64,000 nucleotides of DNA from Clostridiaceae bacterium M8S5 (GCA_029227815.1 CP118523.1:372001-436000), one strand, 5' to 3'; numbered from the stretch's first letter, positions 8,166-16,766 are shown. The notes: generated by a model not told the origin, from the letters alone. Program-made: numbers and translations.

Positions 8166-8183
8166 GGGGTGTGAATACACCCC
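8166..8183. repeat. Short hairpin, second copy of sequence at 7991-8009
   Basis: GGGGTGT and ACACCCC pair around GAAT. The same block, TAATGGGGCGTGAATACACT, occurs at 7989-8008, so copy 1 of the dispersed repeat is flanked by two near-identical hairpins as direct repeats. Confidence 0.6.
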
Positions 8184-8191
8184 AAGTTAAG

Positions 8192-8500
8192 TTACATAAG
8201 TCTTAACAATATATCAAAATCATCCGGTTGTTCATCATCTAAGGCTACTTTATTTACTCTTATCTCTTTACATTTAATACATTGATGGATGACCTGCATA
8301 CCTTTATTCGAGGTATTTTTAATACCTATAGGTTTCATAACGCTCATGCACGAATTATTTCTGTCTCCTGGCTTTATATCAACGTGTAGTGAATAAAGAC
8401 AATATGGACAATGATTACGATATGAACCATTCTTCAGTGCATTAACAGTAGCACCACAATTTTGACAGATGAAACCTTGATTTTCGTTTTTTCTGCTCAA
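8192..8500 (-). CDS. RNHCP-domain zinc-ribbon protein
   Basis: 102 residues. Two zinc-binding clusters are visible: CQNCG then RNHCPYCL (the RNHCP motif that names the family), and CIKCKEIRVNK near the C-terminus. Function of the family is unknown; the cysteine layout suggests a structural zinc ribbon. The start is TTG at 8500, preceded by GAGGGG; no ATG fits the conserved N-terminus. It reads away from a GC-rich non-coding region that may be its leader. Confidence 0.85.
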   Translation of the reverse strand: MSRKNENQGFICQNCGATVNALKNGSYRNHCPYCLYSLHVDIKPGDRNNSCMSVMKPIGIKNTSNKGMQVIHQCIKCKEIRVNKVALDDEQPDDFDILLRLM

Positions 8501-8517
8501 GCTCGACTTCCCCTCTC

Positions 8518-8880
8518 TTGATTAAGTTAATAATCAAGAAGTGCGGGTTCCGTTTAACTCTTTTCATTTTAGACTTGAATCATATAGTGACATAATTCAC
8601 CGCCTGTTCCTTTAGGGTCAGCGATTACTTCCAGTTCCAGCTTCATTAGAGCTTATTTCATCTCCAAATCCGAACCATGACAGTTTTTATGAATGTTTGT
8701 GACTGCCACTGTAAGGCGGAATAACTTCTTACTTGGGCCCACCTTCCATTGGTAAGTGTATATTGATTCTCACTAACATTGGTACTCGTCCCCACCTAAG
8801 CTTGAGCACTAAATATTGTATAAGAATAGATTATACTGATCTAATCACACCTTTCTAGTTATTATAAATTCAGGTTCAAT
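8518..8880 (-). ncRNA. Candidate structured RNA or long leader of the RNHCP gene
   Basis: About 360 bp without a coding frame and clearly richer in G+C than its surroundings. Several complementary blocks are seen. CTTGATTA pairs with TAATCAAG across 8518-8538, CCGCCT near 8610 pairs with AGGCGG near 8714, and CTTAC (8728) pairs with GTAAG (8752). ACAGT (8690) pairs with ACTGT (8708). Strand is uncertain: the RNHCP gene begins right after it on the minus strand. I do not recognise a known riboswitch, RNase P, tmRNA, SRP or 6S RNA in it. Confidence 0.55.
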
Positions 8881-8991
8881 ATTATTTTATCATAAACCAA
8901 TAAGTTTTGACGATATTTAAAAATTAGCAAGCTATATTATGGTATAATTGATTTAATCTTGAATTTCATAAACAAGTAAGGAGTGGTGTAT

Positions 8992-10107
8992 GTGAAAAAA
9001 TGTGGTTTGAAAACACCAGCAATACTAGTTGATTTAGATATAATGGAGAGAAATATTAGAAGATACCAAGAAGAATGTAATAGATATAATAAAAAACTTT
9101 GGCCAATGATAAAAACACATAAAAGTACTGAGATAGTAAGATTACAGCAAAGATTTGGGGCTGATGGTTTTTTAGCTGGAACTCTAGATGAGTGTGAAGC
9201 TCTTTGTGATGCAGGAATAGAAAATATCATGTATGCCTATCCAGTATCAACACTGCCAAATATTCGTAGGGTAATAGATATAGCCGAAAAATCAAATTTT
9301 ATTATTAGATTAGATAATTTAGAGAGTGCTTATATTATAAATGAAGTAGCTACCAAGGAAAAAGTAGTTATTAACTATACCGTTATCGTTGATTCAGGGT
9401 TACATAGATTTGGAGTAAATCCTGAAAAAGTAGTAGATTTAGTCAATAAGTTGCAAAAATGCAAAGGCTTATGCTTTAAGGGTATATCAACACATCCTGG
9501 GCATGTATATGGAGCTACTAATGCTGATGAAGTCAAAAAATATGTTGATGATGAAAAAAGAGCCCTAAAAATAGCAACTGAAGCTTTAATATCATCAGGT
9601 TATGAATTAGAAATTATAAGTAGTGGCGCTACACCAACATTTTTTGAAACTGTATCAGATGAATATATCAATATATATCATCCAGGTAATTATGTATTTA
9701 ACGATTGTATACAAATATCTACTGATACTGCAAGAATAGAAGATTGTGCATTAACTGTACTCGCATCTGTTGTATCACATCCTACTGAGGATTTATTTAT
9801 TATAGATGCAGGATCAAAATGTCTTGGATTAGATAAGGGAGCACATGGAAATAGTGCTATAAAAGGCTATGGATATATCAAGGGACATACAGAGCTAACT
9901 CTTTATAGTCTTTCAGAAGAGGTCGGGAAAATACATGTATGTGGTAAAACAAAATTGAAAGTGGGAGATATAGTAGAAATAATTCCAAACCATGCATGTA
10001 CACCAGCAAATATGACTAGTTGGTTAATCGGTTGTAGAAAAGACGTAGTAAAGCAAATAGAGGTAGATATACGTGGTAATTACAAAAAGCAAGAGGGAGT
10101 GTCATAA
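8992..10107 (+). CDS. PLP-dependent D-threonine aldolase / D-serine deaminase-type enzyme
   Basis: 371 residues, fold-type III PLP enzyme of the alanine racemase N-domain class. KKCGLKTPAILVDLDIMERN opens the barrel, and WPMIKTHKS carries the PLP lysine. GVNPEKV and SGATPT are cofactor-phosphate regions, and the C-terminal PNHACTPANM is the metal-binding H-x-C motif of D-threonine aldolase/D-serine dehydratase proteins. Several GTG codons lie upstream; TAAGGAG at 8977-8983 fits GTG 8992 best. The stop overlaps the next start by one base, so a three-gene operon with a methyltransferase and a GNAT is likely. Confidence 0.88.
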   Translation: MKKCGLKTPAILVDLDIMERNIRRYQEECNRYNKKLWPMIKTHKSTEIVRLQQRFGADGFLAGTLDECEALCDAGIENIMYAYPVSTLPNIRRVIDIAEKSNFIIRLDNLESAYIINEVATKEKVVINYTVIVDSGLHRFGVNPEKVVDLVNKLQKCKGLCFKGISTHPGHVYGATNADEVKKYVDDEKRALKIATEALISSGYELEIISSGATPTFFETVSDEYINIYHPGNYVFNDCIQISTDTARIEDCALTVLASVVSHPTEDLFIIDAGSKCLGLDKGAHGNSAIKGYGYIKGHTELTLYSLSEEVGKIHVCGKTKLKVGDIVEIIPNHACTPANMTSWLIGCRKDVVKQIEVDIRGNYKKQEGVS

Positions 10108-10586
10108 TGAAAATAGTCCAAAAAATTGTTAGTGATTTGAGCTCTTATATTAAAGATAAAAGAACTATAGAGATTGCTTGCGGAGATTCAGACTTTAGCT
10201 ATAGTGCTTCAAAATATGCAAAAGAAGTACTTGCAACGGATATCTCTTTAAAGAGGTTAGAAAATAATATTAAGGACATACCATGTAATTTTAAGTATGC
10301 ACAGATGGATGCTACTAAACTTGACATTGAGAATAGTTCATATGATGTATCTTTTTGCTATAATGCGTTAGGCCACTTACAAGACGTATTAGAAGATGTG
10401 GTTAGCCAGATGAAAAGAATTACTGCAATAAATGGATATCTTTTATTTATAGCTTCATGGAAGATTGATAAAAACATAATACCAGAGGTAAATGAGATTG
10501 TCAGCAAGCATAAAGATTTAACAGTTCAAGAATATAAATCAAATCATAAATACCATGCACTAGTTATAAAAAAGGTTAGCATATAA
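10107..10586 (+). CDS. Class I SAM-dependent methyltransferase
   Basis: 159 residues. The SAM-binding motif I is IEIACGDSDFSYSASKYA (usual E-x-G-x-G changed to E-I-A-C-G-D), the acidic motif II is VLATDISLKRL, and YDVSFCYNALGHL is the post-motif. It is a compact Methyltransf_11-type protein with an unknown acceptor. The start ATG shares its A with the TAA stop of the preceding aldolase gene, so the two are coupled. Confidence 0.82.
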   Translation: MKIVQKIVSDLSSYIKDKRTIEIACGDSDFSYSASKYAKEVLATDISLKRLENNIKDIPCNFKYAQMDATKLDIENSSYDVSFCYNALGHLQDVLEDVVSQMKRITAINGYLLFIASWKIDKNIIPEVNEIVSKHKDLTVQEYKSNHKYHALVIKKVSI

Positions 10587-10605
10587 CTAAAAAGGAGGAA
10601 TTATA

Positions 10606-11121
10606 ATGGAAGGTAGGTTAGTCAAATATACAGAAATAAAAGAGTCAGCATATATTAATTATATTAAAGAATGGGAAGATGCTGGGATAGAGGTTATCCC
10701 TGGCGCATCAAAAAGAAGTGGAAAAGAGTATAATGAGCTTTTAGAAAAATGGTCAAGTAATGAAACGGATAAAATGTATGATAAAGGCTTAGTAGCATCA
10801 ACTCTTTATTTTTTAGTAGATGAAGATGAAAAAATACTAGGGGCTATAGATTTAAGGCATAAATTAAACGAAGCATTGACTAAGCATGGAGGACATATTG
10901 GCTACGGAGTAAGACCTTCTGAGAGGAAGAAAGGCTATGCTACAGTTATGCTTAGTAAACTACTAGAAATGTTAAGAACTAGAGGCTATGATAAAGTGTT
11001 GATAACATGTGCAGATACAAATGAAGGATCTGCTAGAACTATAGAGAAAAACGGTGGAAAGCTTTGGGATAAACCAGTTTTTGAAGAGATGTTAATACGA
11101 AGATATTGGATAGAATTATAA
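10606..11121 (+). CDS. GNAT acetyltransferase
   Basis: 171 residues with the GNAT core GGHIGYGVRPSERKKGYATVML (acetyl-CoA loop) and TNEGSARTIEKNGGKLW near the end. This form is often labelled an antibiotic-type or YncA-like acetyltransferase in clostridia, but the substrate is unknown. AAGGAGG precedes the ATG; the 19-bp gap to the methyltransferase suggests one operon with the PLP enzyme. Confidence 0.88.
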   Translation: MEGRLVKYTEIKESAYINYIKEWEDAGIEVIPGASKRSGKEYNELLEKWSSNETDKMYDKGLVASTLYFLVDEDEKILGAIDLRHKLNEALTKHGGHIGYGVRPSERKKGYATVMLSKLLEMLRTRGYDKVLITCADTNEGSARTIEKNGGKLWDKPVFEEMLIRRYWIEL

Positions 11122-11216
11122 ATGGAAGTTTCATTCTAAAACGATGTTCAGTATAAAAAATATCAAATAGTCAATATGTTTAATATTAGTATATAAAATA
11201 GATTGAGGTGTTTTTT

Positions 11217-11699
11217 ATGGAATATATTATTAAGAGATTAACTAATGATGCAAAATACGTAGGCTTGAAATATAATGGAAAAATTGAAACATTTAAAACA
11301 ACTGATTTGCCTAAACTATGGGGGGAGTTCACTGAGAAGTTATATAAAAGTAGTGTGGAGAATTTAATTGATAAAAAAGAAGCTATAGGGTACATTAGCT
11401 ATAATATGAATTCAAAAAATAAATCATATGAATACATTGCATCATGTGAAGTGTCAGAGTTTGCAAACTGCGATAATTTTACAAGAGTTATTATACCAGC
11501 AGGGCGTTATATATATTTCAAATTACAATTTAAAAATAAAGCTGAAAATCTTGATGAATTATTAACTAAAGTTCTACCTAATCTTTCTTCAAAATTCAAT
11601 TTTAATAGAAGTTTCGGATTCGAGTTTTACCCTGAAGATTTTAATTATTTGCAAGAGGACACGTGTTTATATTTTGCAGTTCAATTACTTGAAGATTAA
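11217..11699 (+). CDS. GyrI-like effector-binding domain protein
   Basis: 160 residues, a single GyrI-like domain. It has a W-x-x-F helix (KLWGEFTEKLY), an ISYNMNS core strand, and a PAGRYIYFKLQF strand, as in AraC_E_bind proteins. No DNA-binding part is present. GAGG at 11205-11208 places the start at ATG 11217 rather than the GTG at 11208. It stands alone and is followed by a clear terminator. Confidence 0.72.
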   Translation: MEYIIKRLTNDAKYVGLKYNGKIETFKTTDLPKLWGEFTEKLYKSSVENLIDKKEAIGYISYNMNSKNKSYEYIASCEVSEFANCDNFTRVIIPAGRYIYFKLQFKNKAENLDELLTKVLPNLSSKFNFNRSFGFEFYPEDFNYLQEDTCLYFAVQLLED

Positions 11700-12043
11700 T
11701 TTGGATAAACAATAATAAGTATTTTAACTAAAACGAAGTAAGTATACTAAAATAATATACTGTATAAATTTAATATAGTAAAACCAACTAGAAAATATAA
11801 TACTTTTACCAAATGAGCTACTTAGAATCAAGAGATTCTAAGTAGCTAAAATTTTTTTTGTATCATAATCTTCTTTTCATAAAAATAATAACTCATTAAC
11901 CTATAGCCTTAGAGTAACATTTGTTATGAAATGCTACTATATTAAACATAAATGTAGTTACTACAAAATCATATTTGTTAGCTATATCTTAAGTACGTCT
12001 AGTACATGTTATTTCTTCATTAGAAACTCCTTAGTATCCATAA
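11700..12043. other. Intergenic region with one terminator
   Basis: AT-rich, with no open frame I can support. A 14-bp stem (AGCTACTTAGAATC at 11816-11829, GATTCTAAGTAGCT at 11834-11847) followed by a T-run to 11859 terminates the GyrI-like gene. The rest, up to the convergent glyoxalase-like gene, shows no structure. Confidence 0.6.
11816..11859 (+). terminator. Rho-independent terminator
   Basis: 14-bp perfect stem, 4-nt loop (AAGA), and T8 tail. It is the strongest terminator in this part of the window. Confidence 0.9.
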
Positions 12044-12466
12044 TTATTTAGTTCGTTTAGCTATAGGATGATCTTCTTTTAACTGCAAGAGATCCCATAG
12101 ATTCCCGTATAAATCTTTGAATACAGCTACAGTACCGTAAGGTTGCTCTTTTGGCTTTCTAACAAATTCTATACCCTTATCTACCATATCATTATAATCT
12201 CTCCAAAAATCATCTGTGTTTAAAAACAAAAATACTCTTCCACCTGTTTGATTACCTATAAAAGGTGATTGTTCTTCTTTAGATGCTTTGGCTAACAGTA
12301 TTGTTGTACCAGACGACCCTGGAGGTGAAACTACAACCCAGCGTTTATCTTGCTCTGGCTGGTATGTATCTTCTAATAATTCAAAATTTAATTTATTGGT
12401 ATAAAAATCAATAGCTTCATCATAGTCTCTTACAACTAACGCAATGTGTACAATAGACTGTTTCAT
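12044..12466 (-). CDS. VOC/glyoxalase-superfamily protein, intact copy
   Basis: 140 residues. IVHIALVVRDYDEAIDFYTNKLNFELLED is the first beta-alpha-beta-beta unit of the vicinal oxygen chelate fold, and VAVFKDLYGNLWDL the last. Likely a glyoxalase/dioxygenase-type metal protein of unknown substrate. A GTG at 12475 lies inside the ribosome binding site stem, so ATG 12466 (10 nt after AAGGAG) is preferred. A truncated, frameshifted second copy lies at 15401-15722 with almost identical sequence. Confidence 0.88.
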   Translation of the reverse strand: MKQSIVHIALVVRDYDEAIDFYTNKLNFELLEDTYQPEQDKRWVVVSPPGSSGTTILLAKASKEEQSPFIGNQTGGRVFLFLNTDDFWRDYNDMVDKGIEFVRKPKEQPYGTVAVFKDLYGNLWDLLQLKEDHPIAKRTK

Positions 12467-12472
12467 TTTTAA

Positions 12473-12519
12473 CACGCTCCTTGAGTATAGTATATATAAT
12501 ATTATATCATAGGAGCGTG
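12473..12519 (-). promoter_or_regulatory. Inverted repeat that can hide the glyoxalase ribosome binding site
   Basis: On the minus strand CACGCTCCT pairs exactly with AGGAGCGTG; the second arm contains the AGGAG site just before ATG 12466. The 29-nt loop is AT only. The same arms are present before the broken copy at 15722. Confidence 0.5.
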
Positions 12520-12529
12520 AGTTTAAATA

Positions 12530-12700
12530 TAATGAAACAGTCTACTTTATTTAAGAGCTTTATTTACATTTGCAAAACAGTCTATGTAGAATGTTTCTTC
12601 TTCATCTTCTTGCTTTTGACCATATAATCACAATCTCTATATATACTATCATCTTTTAACGCTTTATATATTTTTTTATACAGTCCTATTTTAATAGAAA
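12530..12700 (-). pseudogene. Chimeric remnant of metallo-hydrolase and methyltransferase genes
   Basis: The first about 65 bp repeat the 3' end of the MBL-fold gene (15790-15850). From about 12595 the sequence switches to an internal part of the methyltransferase gene (16955-17045), with several substitutions. No frame survives. The join lies in a TCTTCTTCATCTTCTTG tract shared by both genes, which suggests recombination at that short repeat. Confidence 0.7.
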
Positions 12701-12727
12701 GACTTGTGACTAAGTGATTGGTGTAGT

Positions 12728-12833
12728 TTTTTTATAATTACTATTCGCCAAAAAAAATATGATTTTGAGTAATTTGTCCTAATTTGATTTTCAGGCAGGG
12801 AATCAAGTGAGAAGTATAGAATATAATCTCCAT
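12728..12833 (+). repeat. Left direct repeat flanking secreted-protein cassette
   Basis: 106 bp beginning TTTTTTATAATTACTATTCG; about 90% identical to 15158-15264 in the same orientation. The 2.3 kb between the repeats contains two plus-strand genes and nothing else intact. Confidence 0.75.
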
Positions 12834-12937
12834 CAGATAAACTTGAGATAAATTAATATATTTTTACAAAAATGATTGAAAATGGAAATTGCTTGTGTTA
12901 TTATAATTCATATATTAAAATAATGGAGGTAGTTAAC

Positions 12938-14254
12938 ATGAAAAATTTAAAAACAAAAATGTTTTCGTTGCTTATTATTTTGGGGTTAATATTTACTCAG
13001 AATGTAATATTTGCAGAAGGAAGCAGTAACCAAGAAATGTATCCAATTTATTTAACAGATAATTTATCAGAACCATGCAGTGAAATTTCAACTAACTCTG
13101 TAGATAAAGACATAAAAGCTATAGAAATAGATAGTGCGAAACTATATGATGTAAACAACATGAAAATCAAGGGTACTTTTAACAACAAAAAATTTGCCCT
13201 AGATGGAAAATTAAAAAAAGGTAGAAAAGAAGAAATCATTGCAAAGTTAAATGATTTAAATGATAATTTTAAATGTATCTTTTTTTCTATAGATAAAGAT
13301 CCTTCTAAGAAATTATCATTTAACAACAAAGTTTTTGATAAAGTTGAGAAGTTTGGAGTAAAGTTATATTTACAAGATAAAGAAACAAAAGAATATATTA
13401 TATTTGAAATTGCAGATCCAGAATTTATAAATGAGGAATTATTCTTTAAAGATATAAATAAGTACGAAGAGAGTAATTTTGAAGATAGACATTGGTATAT
13501 AGGCGAAATTGAACCAAAACGCGAGATATTGGAAATGAGTGACTTATCAGAAAGAGAATTAGAAATCTTAGATATGAAAAATGAAGTGAAAATTAAAAGT
13601 AATACTAATATTTCTTCTACTCCAATTATTCATAGATATTTTTATAGTGTTTCAGGTGGAAAAGTAACTGAATATATTAAGTTAGAATTTGAGTTAGTTG
13701 GTATGTATAGATTGCTACAAAATGGTGAACATGATATACAAGCAAATTTAGAACTAGTAAAAGAATATACAGATGCTTCTTGGGAAGATGAAATTGAAGA
13801 AGATTCTAGTCTTAGAATAGGAAGATGGAAAAAAACAAGATTTGATGCATGTCTTTTTTCTAGCAAAGCTAAGATAAAAAAAGCAGAAGCAAGTGCTGTT
13901 CAATATACGTCTACTGGTAGTATAAATTTTAGTTTTGGATGGGGATTACCCATATTTCCAGGGTCGCCAGTATATATAACAGGTGATTATAAATATGGTG
14001 AAACAAAAAGCGATGGAGATTTTGTAAACTTTAATTCATATCAAGGAGGAATTGGATTTGAAAAGGGAATGCAATTAGCTAATAAAGAGGATAAATTCCA
14101 TACTAATTTTACAATAAGTGGAGAATCAAAAACAGGTAAAGATGTAAAATTTGGTGTTAGATTACAATATGATGTATCAAGTAGTTTAGACCCTTACTGG
14201 GGAGATGAAGATGCATATAAAGAACGAACATTAAAATTTGATGTTGTAGAATAA
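12938..14254 (+). CDS. Secreted protein of unknown function
   Basis: 438 residues. KNLKTKMFSLLIILGLIFTQNVIFA is a standard signal peptide cleaved about residue 26. The mature part is rich in Asp/Glu/Lys, and the last 130 residues look beta-rich with many aromatic and glycine turns (WGLPIFPGSPVYI, GDYKYGE). No catalytic motif, repeat or cell-wall anchor is visible. GGAGG at 12925-12929 places the start at ATG 12938; an earlier in-frame ATG at 12872 lacks a site. It is followed 54 bp later by a membrane-anchored protein, probably in one operon. Confidence 0.8.
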   Translation: MKNLKTKMFSLLIILGLIFTQNVIFAEGSSNQEMYPIYLTDNLSEPCSEISTNSVDKDIKAIEIDSAKLYDVNNMKIKGTFNNKKFALDGKLKKGRKEEIIAKLNDLNDNFKCIFFSIDKDPSKKLSFNNKVFDKVEKFGVKLYLQDKETKEYIIFEIADPEFINEELFFKDINKYEESNFEDRHWYIGEIEPKREILEMSDLSERELEILDMKNEVKIKSNTNISSTPIIHRYFYSVSGGKVTEYIKLEFELVGMYRLLQNGEHDIQANLELVKEYTDASWEDEIEEDSSLRIGRWKKTRFDACLFSSKAKIKKAEASAVQYTSTGSINFSFGWGLPIFPGSPVYITGDYKYGETKSDGDFVNFNSYQGGIGFEKGMQLANKEDKFHTNFTISGESKTGKDVKFGVRLQYDVSSSLDPYWGDEDAYKERTLKFDVVE

Positions 14255-14307
14255 TAACATACCAAGATTTTAATGATAAAATTCAATTAATATTAGGAAG
14301 TGAATGT

Positions 14308-14913
14308 ATGAAAAAACAGTATAAGATTTTAATCACAATAATGATAGTTCTAATACTTATTTTAGTTTCATTGATAATTATAGATAAACGAAGAATAAGT
14401 GCGTATGAAAAGTACCTTACGGATAAAATACAAGAAGAATTTAGAGTAATAGATTCATATTTTATGCATTCATATAATATATTAAATTCTATAGAAAATG
14501 GTGAAGAAATCTCAGTTGAATATGTGAAAACAGTTTTAATTGAATCAATACGTAATTTTTTATATGAGTTTCAAAGGATGGATGGGTTAATAACATTATC
14601 TGATGAAAATAATAAAAATATTATGAAAAAGAAAAATTGGGATTGTAATATATATTATATAGAAAGAGTTTTTGAACAAAGCTATAGAAGGTTTATAAAG
14701 GAAGGGACCGAAAAAGTAAGTAAAGAAAATTTTATTGATAAAAAAGCTATAAATGATTATTACCATATTGTCAAAGATTACATCAAATATAAAACTGAAA
14801 AATATGACAGTGATAGTGATAGTTTTAGATTTATACAGGAATTTAAATTCAAAGATAACTCATGGATTTATTTCTATAATGACGTTAATCAAATACTATA
14901 CCAAAAAATTTAA
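14308..14913 (+). CDS. Membrane-anchored extracytoplasmic protein, unknown
   Basis: 201 residues. KKQYKILITIMIVLILILVSLIIIDKRR is one N-terminal transmembrane helix without a cleavage site, followed by a mostly helical external domain rich in Lys, Glu and Tyr. Nothing resembles a known enzyme. AGGAAGTG precedes the ATG. With the secreted protein before it, it forms a two-gene unit between direct repeats; it may bind or retain that protein, which is inference. Confidence 0.7.
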   Translation: MKKQYKILITIMIVLILILVSLIIIDKRRISAYEKYLTDKIQEEFRVIDSYFMHSYNILNSIENGEEISVEYVKTVLIESIRNFLYEFQRMDGLITLSDENNKNIMKKKNWDCNIYYIERVFEQSYRRFIKEGTEKVSKENFIDKKAINDYYHIVKDYIKYKTEKYDSDSDSFRFIQEFKFKDNSWIYFYNDVNQILYQKI

Positions 14914-15003
14914 AATAAAAGAGCAACAATTTGTTAACAAAGGTACTTTTAACTTCTTTTATATAGCTTTACGATAAAATAAAACTCTATACATCATATA
15001 AAG

Positions 15004-15040
15004 AAAATCGAGAAAGGATATTTAATCTTTTCTCGATTTT
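15004..15040. terminator. Bidirectional terminator closing the cassette
   Basis: AAAATCGAGAAA (15004-15015) pairs with TTTCTCGATTTT (15029-15040). A- and T-runs on both sides allow use in both directions. Confidence 0.75.
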
Positions 15041-15156
15041 ACCTTTAATAATCCTTCATTAATTTTATTAATGTGAGATATAGGAATGTCATTTTTATAT
15101 TGATTGTTCTTAATTCTCGAAATAATATCTGAGCTAAGTCCAATAAATTCAGCGGA
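15022..15156 (-). pseudogene. Helix-turn-helix gene remnant
   Basis: Minus-strand frame ending at 15022 reads SAEFIGLSSDIISRIKNN then a short tail, a helix-turn-helix of the type in XRE or NUMOD-like DNA-binding modules. Upstream it runs into the direct repeat at 15158 and loses similarity, so only the C-terminal part of the gene remains. Confidence 0.5.
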
Positions 15157-15157
15157 A

Positions 15158-15264
15158 TTTTTTATAATTACTATTCGCCAAAAAAATATGGATTTTGAGT
15201 AATTTGTCCTCAATTTAATTTTCAGGCAGTGAATTAAGGGAGAAGTATAAAATATAATCCTCAT
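15158..15264 (+). repeat. Right direct repeat flanking secreted-protein cassette
   Basis: 107 bp, matching 12728-12833 with about 10 differences and one or two indels. It breaks the helix-turn-helix remnant on its left side. Confidence 0.75.
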
Positions 15265-15274
15265 TGAAAAAATT

Positions 15275-15400
15275 TCAAATTTTCTTATTCTTATGGAAAG
15301 TTGGTGAAAATTTATTATTTTTCATATTACAAAGAGTTATATTGCTTACACCTATTTTTTCAGCTAAACATTCTATTATATAGTTATTTTTTATGCGAAC
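15275..15400 (-). pseudogene. XRE-type HTH fragment
   Basis: Minus-strand frame without a start codon encodes RIKNNYIIECLAEKIGVSNI then TLCNMKNNKFSPTF, a convincing XRE helix-turn-helix with the usual N-x-K-x-x-P-T ending. It is cut on its 5' side by the truncated glyoxalase copy and stops at 15275. It lacks the normal C-terminal half. Confidence 0.5.
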
Positions 15401-15722
15401 TGCTCTTTTGGCTTTCTAACAAATTTTATACCTTTATCTATCATATCATTATAATCTCTCCAAAAATCATCTGTGTTTAAAAACAAAAATACTCTTCCAC
15501 CTGTTTGATTACCTATAAAAGGTGATTGTTCTTCTTTAGATGCTTTGGCTAACAGTATTGTTGTACAGACGACCCTGGAGGTGAAACTACAACCCAGCGT
15601 TTATCTTGCTCTGGCTGGTATGTATCTTCTAATAATTCAAAATTTAATTTATTGGTATAAAAATCAATAGCTTCATCATAGTCTCTTACAACTAACGCAA
15701 TGTGTACAATAGACTGTTTCAT
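15401..15722 (-). pseudogene. Truncated, frameshifted glyoxalase copy
   Basis: Near-identical to the 5' two thirds of the intact gene at 12044-12466, including the upstream stem. One C is missing in TTGTACAGACG (intact copy TTGTACCAGACG), which shifts the frame about residue 54 and ends translation at 15549. The 3' third is gone, replaced by the HTH fragment. Confidence 0.85.
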
Positions 15723-15796
15723 TTTTAACACGCTCCTTGTTATAGTATAAGTAATATTATATCATAGGAGCGTGAGTTTAAATATAATGAAACAGT

Positions 15797-16651
15797 CTAT
15801 TTAAGAGCTTTATTTACATTTGCAAAACAGTCTATATAAAATGCTTCTTCTTCATCTGGTTGCCTTTTATATTTTGTTACAAATTTTTGTATAGCTGTTT
15901 CAGAGGAAGAATCTTTACCTACTAGTTCATTAGCTACCCGTAATTGGTTACTGAATTCATTCATTGAGCTTTTATCCCATATTTCTTCATGAGATACTAA
16001 AAATTTATCTGCATTATAACTATCTAGTATGTCTAACATTGGAATTAAGTCATCAGCAGTGTAGCCATAAGCACCGTTAAACTTAGCTCCATATATGCAA
16101 TCTCCAAGAAACGCAACTTTTTCATCGGGAACATAGACAGTTGCCGAATCATTTGTGTGATTACCTCCTACCCAGTCTACAATACATGTTAAACCCCCAA
16201 GGTCTATTTTTAGTTGTTTTTCAAAGGTTATATCTATATTTCCAATAACCAGATTCGTTCTTTCTTCATTGGACATTTCTGCTTTTATACACTGAGTAGT
16301 AAACTCTGAGAATACTTCATTTTTGACATGCTCATCTAAGGAAGCATCATCTAGTTTTTTTAATCGTTCATTATTTAGATGCTCTATAATGTTTTTGTGA
16401 GCTATAGTAGTTAGCTTCATAGTGTCTATTCCGTATATATGGTCCCAATGATAGTGAGTTATTACTAAATATTTTAGAGGTGGGATGTCCATATCTTTTA
16501 TAGAATTTAAGAACTCCTTCGCATGCGTAGTAGAATTGCCAGAATCTACGACTAAACTATATTTATCTCCACAAATAAGCCCTAGATGAGGTCTATCTGT
16601 AGTATTGTCAAGTGGCATATAGTAAATTTTGTTAGTAAGTTTTTTAAGCAT
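15797..16651 (-). CDS. MBL-fold metallo-hydrolase
   Basis: 284 residues. THYHWDHIYG (about 65-74) is the HxHxDH zinc motif; further ligands are seen in WVGGNHTNDS (His), FLGDCIYGA (Asp) and FLVSHEEIW (His). The layout is that of the glyoxalase II/beta-lactamase superfamily; it is cytoplasmic with no signal peptide. The substrate is unknown. AAGGAG precedes ATG 16651. Its 3' end is copied in the remnant at 12530-12700. Confidence 0.9.
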   Translation of the reverse strand: MLKKLTNKIYYMPLDNTTDRPHLGLICGDKYSLVVDSGNSTTHAKEFLNSIKDMDIPPLKYLVITHYHWDHIYGIDTMKLTTIAHKNIIEHLNNERLKKLDDASLDEHVKNEVFSEFTTQCIKAEMSNEERTNLVIGNIDITFEKQLKIDLGGLTCIVDWVGGNHTNDSATVYVPDEKVAFLGDCIYGAKFNGAYGYTADDLIPMLDILDSYNADKFLVSHEEIWDKSSMNEFSNQLRVANELVGKDSSSETAIQKFVTKYKRQPDEEEAFYIDCFANVNKALK

Positions 16652-16766
16652 ATATCTATTTCTCCTTTTATTTTAATTATACCAATTTAACACTGACAAT
16701 ATGTTGTCAGCATTAAAGAAATATTTTATAACAATGAATATTTTGAAGTATGGCTAATATAGACGA

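Noticed and set aside
8660..8730. AAATCCG and GCCACTGTAA on the plus strand resemble pieces of a cobalamin riboswitch
   Set aside because: The GGGAA part and the B12 box (GAGACCTGCC type) are missing, and the next plus-strand gene has no link to cobalamin.
8700..8760. AAGGTGGGCCCAAG on the minus strand looked like a T-box antiterminator
   Set aside because: No TGGNACCGCG core, no specifier loop and no terminator follow; the downstream gene is not a tRNA synthetase or amino acid gene.
15022..15264. An 80-residue minus-strand frame as a complete gene
   Set aside because: Its N-terminal half is translated direct repeat DNA and only the C-terminal part looks like protein (HTH); treated as a remnant.
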